Assembly: GCF_903642095.1 (NCBI RefSeq) | Contig: NZ_CAHJWD020000477.1 | Location: 1-11,912 of the forward strand | Origin: Bathymodiolus brooksi thiotrophic gill symbiont | GTDB taxonomy: Bacteria > Pseudomonadota > Gammaproteobacteria > PS1 > Pseudothioglobaceae | Direction of reading: 5' to 3' | DNA length: 11,912 nt | Part shown: piece by piece, positions 6,274 to 11,912 of the stretch | How the letters are laid out: each line of letters opens with the position of its first letter | How positions within the stretch are numbered: the first letter of the stretch is position 1 | Translations under genes and position numbers: made by a program | Notes under the pieces: generated by a model | The model's database searches: none | What the model saw: only the letters and a program-made list of their open reading frames with translations | Told to the model about the DNA's origin: nothing

Positions 6274-6966
6274 ATGATTATTCTTAAAACTAACATAGGT
6301 GACATTCACATTGAAGTGGATGAAAAAAAAGCACCAATTACTGCCAAAAACTTTATAAATTATGTCAAAAATGGCTTTTACGATAGCACAATTTTTCACC
6401 GTGTGATTAAAAACTTTATGATCCAAGGTGGGGGGTTTACTGAAGATATGAGTGAAAAATCAACCAAAAAAGAAATTGAAAATGAAGCAAAAAATGGCTT
6501 AAAAAATGCCAAATACACGATTGCAATGGCAAGAACTACGATGCCACATTCAGCCAGTTCACAATTTTTTATCAATACCACAAACAACAGTTTTTTAGAT
6601 TATCCTGCTCAAGATGGTTGGGGTTATTGCGTGTTTGGCGAAGTGGTTGAGGGGCATGCCGTGGTTGATAAAATCAATTTGGTAAACACGGGTCATCACG
6701 GTATGCACGCCGATGTGCCAAATGATGCTGTTATTATCGAAAAGGCAACTGTTAAAGCGATAACTAAGAAAAAAGTAGTTAAGAAAAAAGTGGCTGCTAA
6801 AAAGACTGCTACTAAAAAAGTGCCTGTTAAAAAAGTGGTTACTAAAAAAACGCCTGTTAAAAAAGTGACTACTAAAAAGACTGCTACCAAAAAAACTGCT
6901 CCTAAAAAAACTGCCATTAAAAAGCCTGCCAAGAAAAAATCAGTTACTAAAAAACCGATTAAATAA
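6274..6966 (+). CDS. ppiB: Peptidyl-prolyl cis-trans isomerase (cyclophilin, PpiB type) with lysine-rich C-terminal tail
   Basis: Cyclophilin-type prolyl isomerase, expected in the cytoplasm since no signal peptide is present. Residues 1-160 are a complete bacterial cyclophilin core: FHRVI with R43, FMIQGGGF at 48-55, SSQFFIN around Q97, W116 in DGWGYCVFGEV, and the NTGHHG loop. Residues 161-230 form a tail with 31 lysines in 70 residues and KK pairs every five residues, alternating with V/T/A/P/I, like the tails of histone H1-like and AlgP-like proteins. The start at 6274 matches the family N-terminus (MIILKTNIGDIHIEV). An earlier in-frame ATG at 6190 would lie upstream of the -10 box. No Shine-Dalgarno is seen. 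lpxH follows 11 nt after the stop, as in E. coli. Confidence 0.93.
   Translation: MIILKTNIGDIHIEVDEKKAPITAKNFINYVKNGFYDSTIFHRVIKNFMIQGGGFTEDMSEKSTKKEIENEAKNGLKNAKYTIAMARTTMPHSASSQFFINTTNNSFLDYPAQDGWGYCVFGEVVEGHAVVDKINLVNTGHHGMHADVPNDAVIIEKATVKAITKKKVVKKKVAAKKTATKKVPVKKVVTKKTPVKKVTTKKTATKKTAPKKTAIKKPAKKKSVTKKPIK
6769..6954 (+). repeat. 15-nt period low-complexity repeat in the ppiB tail
   Basis: Thirteen lysine pairs occur at residues 166/167 through 226/227 with an exact five-residue period. The DNA therefore repeats every 15 nt with an A-rich core (ACTAAAAAA and variants). The units differ at several bases, so this is a degenerate coding repeat. Such tracts can gain or lose units by slippage in multiples of 15 nt without breaking the frame. 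Confidence 0.85.
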
Positions 6967-6977
6967 CAGTCTACTCT

Positions 6978-7685
6978 ATGGCACACATATTGCTCATTGC
7001 AGATTTACACCTCATCCCCGATGAGACGAACAAAATCAATTTGTTTATTAAATTTTGCCAAGAGCATGCGTCAAAAGCAGAACAACTTTTTATCTTAGGT
7101 GATTTGTTCAATACTTGGCTAGGTGATGATTTATCTATTGATACTTATCCAAGCGTTATTTTGGCGCTAAAAACACTTAGTGCCACTACCAAAGTTTTTA
7201 TCACTGGCGGTAATCGTGATTTTCTTTTGGGTGATAAATTTGCTAAAAAAACAGGTTGCGTGTTACTTAATACACCGTATTTACTTAAAACCAATCATAA
7301 AAATTATGTGCTAATACACGGCGATGAATTATGCACAGATGACAAGCATTATCAACAGTTAAAAAGCATGTTACAACATCCAATTACCAAGTTTTTTTTC
7401 TTACACTTACCGCACAAAACACGCCTCAAACTCAGTGGACAATTACGCAAGAAAAGCACAGAAGCACAGCAATATAAATCACATCAAATTATGGATATTA
7501 ACCAACAAACAACCGATAAACTAATGCAAAAATACCCCAATACAGACCTAATCCACGGACACACACACCGACAAAATACCCACCACAGCGAACAATACAC
7601 GCGTTTCGTTTTAGGCGATTGGAAGGGCAATCAAGGCAATGCCATTCAAATTAACGATGAGTTAAACTACCTTGAAATTCGCTGA
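6978..7685 (+). CDS. lpxH: UDP-2,3-diacylglucosamine pyrophosphatase LpxH
   Basis: Cleaves UDP-2,3-diacylglucosamine to lipid X and UMP, a step of lipid A synthesis on the inner face of the cytoplasmic membrane. The 235 residues carry the full calcineurin-like metallophosphoesterase signature: D9 and H11 (ADLHL), D42 (GDLFNTWLGDD), N79 (GGNRDFLLG), H114 (HGDELCTDD), and H195 with H197 (HGHTHR). LGDW near 212-215 is also typical. Spacing matches the E. coli enzyme closely. It lies 11 nt after ppiB with no visible Shine-Dalgarno, so coupled translation is likely. Its last 24 bp overlap the 3' end of the convergent exoribonuclease gene. Confidence 0.96.
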   Translation: MAHILLIADLHLIPDETNKINLFIKFCQEHASKAEQLFILGDLFNTWLGDDLSIDTYPSVILALKTLSATTKVFITGGNRDFLLGDKFAKKTGCVLLNTPYLLKTNHKNYVLIHGDELCTDDKHYQQLKSMLQHPITKFFFLHLPHKTRLKLSGQLRKKSTEAQQYKSHQIMDINQQTTDKLMQKYPNTDLIHGHTHRQNTHHSEQYTRFVLGDWKGNQGNAIQINDELNYLEIR

Positions 7686-9473
7686 TTTATCCACTAAATC
7701 CACCCGACTTACTTGAAGTTGTATTTCTTCATCAAATTTAGGTAGGTTTTTAAACTTGATTTGCGTCATCATTCCTAATTCAGGTATCATAAATAATGCT
7801 TTATCGCCCCGAATATCAATTACCACGCCTGTGCCTGTCCATTTTGGGTTTTGCATTAAAAATACGCATTTAAAATGGTCATCACTAAAGCGACTTACTC
7901 TGCCAACACTCGCCAGTGCCATATTGACTGAGCCAATAATTTCTTTCACTTGACTCACTGGCAACATCGGCTTGTTGGTAATAAAATTAATAATCTGTTG
8001 GTGTGCTAATAAATCATAATAGCGCCTCATTGGACTGGTTACCCGTAAATAGGCTGACAATCCTAAGCCATAATGTAATAACGGTTTCACCGAAGTTGCA
8101 GAACGCTTAAAATTCTTAATCGCTAAAAATGATTCGCTTAGCGTCAAGGTGTCTTTTTTTGCTAAAAATTCTTCAGAAAAATCCCCTTTATCCTGCAATG
8201 CATAAGGCACAGGAATTAAATTATCACTGGTAAATTGTGCCATCGTGCGCCCTGCCATTACCATCATCTCAGCCACCAAATCTCTACTGGCACTACTCGC
8301 TTGTGGTGCTACTAATACCTTATCATCAATAAATTTCACCTCCACATTGGGCAGATGTAAATTAATAGATCCACAACTGCCTCGGAACTTTTTATGTGCC
8401 TCGCCAATCACTTTAATTTTGGCTAAATCAGCATTAGAATTTTCTGCCAAAATCTCATCAACTTCTTTATAAGTAGTATTGGTAACGCTAATCACGCTTT
8501 GCACCACTTTAATATTGTTAATACTTTCACCATCAAATTCAAAACCAAACGACAAGGCATTAGATTTGTCGCTTGCGCCTAAGGCAGTGGCATCCGTTAC
8601 CGAAGTTGGCAACATATGAATAATCGTATCTGGCAAATAAAAATTAGAACCTCGCTGCTGAGCATAAACATCCAAATCTGACCCCGATGGCACAACATTT
8701 GCCACATCAGCCACATGCACCCACAAGGTATCACCCTCAATACTAATCGCATCATCTGCATCATTTGAGCCTTCATTGTCAATGGCATAACTGGACAAAT
8801 GTGTTAAATCAAGGCGCTCAATAGTTGGCACTTGCACGGCAATTTCTTCGTCTTTTGGGATATCAAAGCGTGCAGGATAAGGGTTAAAACTTGGTGCAAA
8901 ATATTGTATTTTGAGCAGTAATTTATACGCACTTTCGGGTGAATTTTCCACGCCAATGTGGCTTAAAATTTTGGCAGTTTTTGATTGATTAAGTGCCACT
9001 CTGGCAATTTCTTTTAGGTAAGGCTCATCTTGCTCATCAAAGGTATTTTTGGCAAGATTATCAACACAATGTGCTAATTTTTCAGCTGCTAATTTTTCAC
9101 TGTCTCGTTTAACCTGCACACTTTCAACTTGTGCCGTTGGACGCACAAATACCGCATCTTTTTGCCAGTAAAAATACAACCCATCTTCAACTAACAAGCA
9201 AGCACACCAAGCCGTTTGCGCTGTAAAATCATCAAACAACCACTCGGTAATTTCTTGCAAACTTAGTGTTTCTTCTTGAAAATCCACCAACACAGAAAAA
9301 TCTGCCTGCGGACAATCTGCATTAATCTGCACAAATTCAGGGTGAATAAATCGAAAGTCCTTTTCTCGAACTTTAAGCGTTGAGCCATCAGCAAATTCTA
9401 ACTCAAACTTACTTTCAATAATGTTAGCAACGCGTGCAGGTTTGCCCTTGTAGGCAACCAAAGAATTAATCAT
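7662..9473 (-). CDS. RNase II-family (RNB domain) 3'-5' exoribonuclease
   Basis: Predicted processive exoribonuclease that degrades single-stranded RNA from the 3' end. It has 603 residues. The RNB catalytic domain begins near 217, with the acidic cluster AIDNEGSNDADDA holding D232, D238, D240 and D241, which match the metal-binding aspartates of E. coli RNase II. It continues through LPDTIIHMLP at 280-289 to the late motif TSPMRRYYDLLAHQQ at 479-493. The last 60 residues (WTGTGVVIDIRGDKALFMI onward) look like a reduced S1-type RNA-binding domain. The N-terminal 200 residues lack a clear cold-shock domain, so it is neither a standard rnb nor an rnr; I give no symbol. It starts 9 nt after gcvH without a good Shine-Dalgarno. 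No terminator is visible past its stop. Confidence 0.9.
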   Translation of the reverse strand: MINSLVAYKGKPARVANIIESKFELEFADGSTLKVREKDFRFIHPEFVQINADCPQADFSVLVDFQEETLSLQEITEWLFDDFTAQTAWCACLLVEDGLYFYWQKDAVFVRPTAQVESVQVKRDSEKLAAEKLAHCVDNLAKNTFDEQDEPYLKEIARVALNQSKTAKILSHIGVENSPESAYKLLLKIQYFAPSFNPYPARFDIPKDEEIAVQVPTIERLDLTHLSSYAIDNEGSNDADDAISIEGDTLWVHVADVANVVPSGSDLDVYAQQRGSNFYLPDTIIHMLPTSVTDATALGASDKSNALSFGFEFDGESINNIKVVQSVISVTNTTYKEVDEILAENSNADLAKIKVIGEAHKKFRGSCGSINLHLPNVEVKFIDDKVLVAPQASSASRDLVAEMMVMAGRTMAQFTSDNLIPVPYALQDKGDFSEEFLAKKDTLTLSESFLAIKNFKRSATSVKPLLHYGLGLSAYLRVTSPMRRYYDLLAHQQIINFITNKPMLPVSQVKEIIGSVNMALASVGRVSRFSDDHFKCVFLMQNPKWTGTGVVIDIRGDKALFMIPELGMMTQIKFKNLPKFDEEIQLQVSRVDLVDKSANFKVV

Positions 9474-9482
9474 TAAAGGTGT

Positions 9483-9857
9483 TTAGTCTAATGTTGCGCT
9501 ATAAGTATCAGCATCCATTAAGCCATCAATCGCATCTGACTTAAATTTCACCAACCATCCATTATCGTAACAACTGGTATTAACCAATTCTGGCTCATCA
9601 TCAAGTGCCTCATTTGCCTCAACAACTTCCAAATCAGTAGGTGCATATACGCCACTTGCTGCTTTCACAGATTCCACAACACAAAATTCATCTTCAATAG
9701 AGGCTTCATCACCTTCACTGGGCAATTCAACAAACACCATATCGCCTAATAATGCCTGAGCATGGTCGGTAACGCCCATTGTATAAGTACCATCACCATT
9801 GTCTAAAATCCACTCGTGGGTTTCAGTATATTGTCTATCGTCTCTAACTTCACTCAT
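9483..9857 (-). CDS. gcvH: Glycine cleavage system H protein
   Basis: Lipoyl carrier protein that shuttles the aminomethyl group between the P, T and L proteins of the glycine cleavage system. At 124 residues it is near usual length. It opens with ETHEWI, and the lipoyl-lysine site is K65 in [13 protein letters not shown]. The later [12 protein letters not shown] and GWLVKF motifs are intact. The start has GGAGAAA a few nucleotides upstream. It follows gcvT by 8 nt and precedes the exoribonuclease by 9 nt. The lipoylation and P-protein genes are elsewhere. Confidence 0.97.
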   Translation of the reverse strand: MSEVRDDRQYTETHEWILDNGDGTYTMGVTDHAQALLGDMVFVELPSEGDEASIEDEFCVVESVKAASGVYAPTDLEVVEANEALDDEPELVNTSCYDNGWLVKFKSDAIDGLMDADTYSATLD

Positions 9858-9865
9858 ATTTTCTC

Positions 9866-10942
9866 CTAAACTAATATCTTGCCATTTCGCACAAAAGGCG
9901 GTTTGACTATTTTAGCCGATACTTTCTTGTTACGCATCTCAATTTCGCACAATCCTTGTGCTCCTTTTGGCACACTAGCAAGCGCAATCGCCTTACCCAT
10001 AGTTGGTGAAAAAGACCCTGAAGTTACCTCACCTATACCCAAATTGGTTATTACTTGCTGATGATTACGAATAACCCCCTTGCCTTCTAATACCAAACCC
10101 ACAATAGTTTTATCTGCACCTTTATGCTTTAACGCCTCTAATGCCTCACGCCCCACAAATTGACGATTTTCATCAGACAAATCCACCGTCCAAGTCAAAG
10201 CCGCTGCTAAAGGCGAAACAGTTTCATTCATTTCTGCACCGTATAAACTCATTCCCGCTTCTAAACGCAATGTATCTCTAGCACCTAGTCCACAAGGCTT
10301 AACGCCCACTTCTAATAACATTTTCCAAGTAAATTCAGCAGACTTTTCAGGGAGCATAATCTCAAAACCATCTTCGCCGGTGTAACCTGTTCTGGCAATA
10401 AATAAATTCCCAACACTGGCGGCGTTAAATGGCTTCAATTTACCACAAATTTCTTCCACACCATTCATTGCTTGATAAACCTTTTCTCTTGCATTTGGCC
10501 CTTGCACCGCAATCATTGCCAAATCAAATTTTGGCTCAACACGCACCTTAAACCCCTGTGCTTGCGTCTTAATCCAAGCAATGTCTTTGTCTGTCGTGCC
10601 TGCGTTAATTACCATTCGATAATCGGTATCATTTTGATAATACACAATCAAATCATCTACCACGCCACCCGTTTCATTGAGCATACAACTATAAAGCGCC
10701 TTGCCTTGTGTTTTTAATTTATCAACATCATTGGCAATCAAAATTTGCAAAAACTTTTTCGCTTCACTGCCCTTAAAATCCACCACCGTCATATGCGATA
10801 CATCAAACATCCCCGCATCATGTCGCACTTGATTGTGCTCCTCTAACTGTGAACCATAATTCAGCGGCATCTCCCAGCCACCAAAATCAACCATTTTTCC
10901 ACCCGCATCCAAATGCGCTTGATATAAAGGAGTTTGTTTCAT
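9866..10942 (-). CDS. gcvT: Glycine cleavage system aminomethyltransferase (T protein)
   Basis: Transfers the methylene group from the aminomethyl-lipoyl H protein to tetrahydrofolate and releases ammonia. At 358 residues it is full length. Visible family motifs are [20 protein letters not shown] at 4-23, FDVSHM at 46-51, [11 protein letters not shown] at 92-102 with the catalytic aspartate, [12 protein letters not shown] at 183-194, and [15 protein letters not shown] at 217-231. The start overlaps the yciB stop by ATGA (10939-10942), with AAGGA a little upstream on the coding strand of yciB. The pairing with gcvH confirms the role over related folate-binding proteins such as YgfZ. Confidence 0.97.
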   Translation of the reverse strand: MKQTPLYQAHLDAGGKMVDFGGWEMPLNYGSQLEEHNQVRHDAGMFDVSHMTVVDFKGSEAKKFLQILIANDVDKLKTQGKALYSCMLNETGGVVDDLIVYYQNDTDYRMVINAGTTDKDIAWIKTQAQGFKVRVEPKFDLAMIAVQGPNAREKVYQAMNGVEEICGKLKPFNAASVGNLFIARTGYTGEDGFEIMLPEKSAEFTWKMLLEVGVKPCGLGARDTLRLEAGMSLYGAEMNETVSPLAAALTWTVDLSDENRQFVGREALEALKHKGADKTIVGLVLEGKGVIRNHQQVITNLGIGEVTSGSFSPTMGKAIALASVPKGAQGLCEIEMRNKKVSAKIVKPPFVRNGKILV

Positions 10943-11586
10943 ACTTTATCCTTAGTATATTTACTAATAAAAATAACGGTAATAACAATCAATACAAAAG
11001 TCAGTCCCATTGTGCCAAATAATTTAAAATTCACCCAAGACGCTTCCGCCTGCTGTGCACTCTGGCACAATTGCACCGCAGTGGTAGTCGCACAATCCAA
11101 TTCTGTCATTTCTAACTTCTTATCCAATGTGGTAGTAGCAAATAACTCCCCTCTGGTTGTCAATGCCAATCGCACAAAATACCCATTCACAATCGCAATA
11201 CCCACAAAACCCAGCCCCCACAACCAAGTAACCTGATTCCAAGCCACCCCAGGCAAATCCAACTCCTTACCAAGCATCCTCTGCAACAACGGCTTGTTAC
11301 CAATCCACAAACTGCCAATCAACGCCAAAGCAAACACCACATACAATACACTCACCTTCCACATCAAAAATGCCGGATCCCTCACCGCCAGCGTTACCCC
11401 ACCAAACACCACCAATAAAGCCAAAGTAATCACCTGCATCTTCTCAAACTTACCCGTGCGCCACCTAGCGACCAATACCTGCACCACACTCGCCGCAATC
11501 ATCGCATAAATCGCCGCATACAGTCCCATCAACTTATACACAATAAAAAATAATGCAATCGGTAAAAAATCTAATAATAACTTCAT
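10939..11586 (-). CDS. yciB: Inner membrane-spanning protein YciB (septation protein A family)
   Basis: Multi-pass inner membrane protein; in E. coli YciB is linked to cell envelope synthesis and division, with no known enzymatic activity. The family is recognisable from MKLLLDFLPIALFFIVYKL at the N-terminus, WKVSVLYVVFALALIGS at 76-92, KPLLQRMLGKEL at 98-109, and WVNFKLFG at 184-191. Four to five hydrophobic helices are visible. At 215 residues it is about 35 longer than E. coli YciB, because of an extra polar segment at about 141-182 between the last two helices, with C165 and C174. GGAGAAGG precedes the ATG. Both ends overlap neighbours by ATGA, so it is tightly coupled to the genes around it. 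Confidence 0.93.
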   Translation of the reverse strand: MKLLLDFLPIALFFIVYKLMGLYAAIYAMIAASVVQVLVARWRTGKFEKMQVITLALLVVFGGVTLAVRDPAFLMWKVSVLYVVFALALIGSLWIGNKPLLQRMLGKELDLPGVAWNQVTWLWGLGFVGIAIVNGYFVRLALTTRGELFATTTLDKKLEMTELDCATTTAVQLCQSAQQAEASWVNFKLFGTMGLTFVLIVITVIFISKYTKDKV

Positions 11587-11816
11587 TCGCCTTCTCCTAA
11601 TCCTTGTTTTAAATGTGCCTCAGAACAATACACCTTATCCCTATGCATAATCGCCTCACGCTCAGGAATATGCGTCTCACAAATACAACACCCCAACATT
11701 TTATTGCCAAATGACTTCGCCACCACTTTATCATCAGACACCTTCCTAATTTTTTTAAACACCAAAAACACACCCACCGCCAACAAAGTAAACAGAAGCA
11801 CTTTAATAATCCCCAT
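11583..11816 (-). CDS. PP0621-family small membrane-anchored zinc-ribbon protein
   Basis: A 77-residue protein with one N-terminal transmembrane helix (GIIKVLLFTLLAVGVFLVF), a basic linker (KKIRK) and a small Cys-rich C-terminus. The pattern is CCIC.THIP..EA....KVYCS.AH, as in PP0621-family proteins, where the Cys/His residues probably bind zinc. The function of the family is not known to me. The start at 11816 is preceded by GGATGG/GGA at 7-8 nt. An ATG at 11828 (81 residues) is possible. An ATG at 11897 lies upstream of the predicted promoter and is unlikely. The stop overlaps the yciB ATG (11583-11586). It is probably the first gene of the rightmost operon. Confidence 0.75.
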   Translation of the reverse strand: MGIIKVLLFTLLAVGVFLVFKKIRKVSDDKVVAKSFGNKMLGCCICETHIPEREAIMHRDKVYCSEAHLKQGLGEGE

Positions 11817-11861
11817 TTTATTATCCATCCCACAAAAGAATGGAATTTTACCGACGCTTAG

Positions 11862-11890
11862 TATATAATTTCCTCTTTTTAATGTGTCTA
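11862..11890 (-). promoter_or_regulatory. Promoter for the PP0621-yciB-gcvT-gcvH-RNB operon
   Basis: On the - strand TAGACA (11890-11885, five of six to the -35 consensus) is followed after exactly 17 bp by TATATA (11867-11862). Transcription would start near 11855, before both the 11828 and 11816 start codons. No other good promoter is seen between the closely packed downstream genes. Confidence 0.6.
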
Positions 11891-11912
11891 TAAGCAATTA
11901 AACATTTACTGC

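Noticed and set aside
6769..6954. Repeat array as a possible CRISPR or regulatory repeat
   Set aside because: The period is 15 nt, units are degenerate and in frame with ppiB, and there are no spacers. It is explained by the lysine-rich tail.
6696..6986. Open frame on the - strand rich in Leu, Phe, Val and Thr that looks like a membrane protein
   Set aside because: It is the antisense of the lysine-rich ppiB tail. AAA codons read backward give TTT, which creates a false hydrophobic repeat.
9866..10942. GcvT as a YgfZ-type folate-binding protein
   Set aside because: It has the full GcvT motifs and length and sits directly before gcvH.
11829..11897. Longer N-terminus for the PP0621-family protein
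   Set aside because: It would begin upstream of the candidate promoter and adds residues that do not fit the family, in which the protein begins close to the membrane helix.

Overview
The window is an AT-rich, densely coded stretch of bacterial chromosome that looks gammaproteobacterial. The genes are mostly housekeeping ones with Gram-negative signatures: LpxH for lipid A, YciB, FabD/FabG, the L21-L27 pair and the ppiB-lpxH gene pair, which is also adjacent in E. coli. Low GC, tight packing and the sequence style of these proteins resemble the SUP05/Thioglobus group and related thiotrophic symbionts. That placement is inferred from general resemblance, not from a search. No rRNA, tRNA, CRISPR array, insertion sequence or phage gene is visible.

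Left arm (1-3075, + strand): three genes joined by ATGA stop/start overlaps. They are an ECF-type sigma factor cut by the window edge, a short RskA-like membrane anti-sigma candidate, and a large exported thioredoxin-like protein of the DUF255/YyaL family with a C-terminal DsbD-alpha-like domain. This reads as a self-contained envelope redox or stress module and is the most interesting region. A strong terminator hairpin at 3138-3167 closes it, and also closes the facing fab genes.

Middle (3192-6175, - strand): in transcription order the genes are rplU, rpmA, an unrecognised one-pass membrane protein, fabD and fabG. The fab pair lacks its usual neighbours acpP and fabH in this window. The unrecognised gene is AT-rich and has an odd 5' end: a good Shine-Dalgarno serves a 7-codon leader ORF whose stop overlaps the gene's ATG.

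Centre right (6176-7685, + strand): a divergent promoter region separates rplU from ppiB. PpiB carries a 70-residue lysine-rich tail with KK pairs every five residues. lpxH follows 11 nt later.

Right arm (7662-11912, - strand): in transcription order the genes are a PP0621-family small zinc-ribbon membrane protein, yciB, gcvT, gcvH and an RNase II-family exoribonuclease. The first three are linked by ATGA overlaps and the rest by gaps under 10 nt, so this is probably one operon from a promoter near 11862-11890. Its last gene overlaps the 3' end of lpxH convergently by 24 bp. GcvT and GcvH serve glycine cleavage, but gcvP is not in the window.
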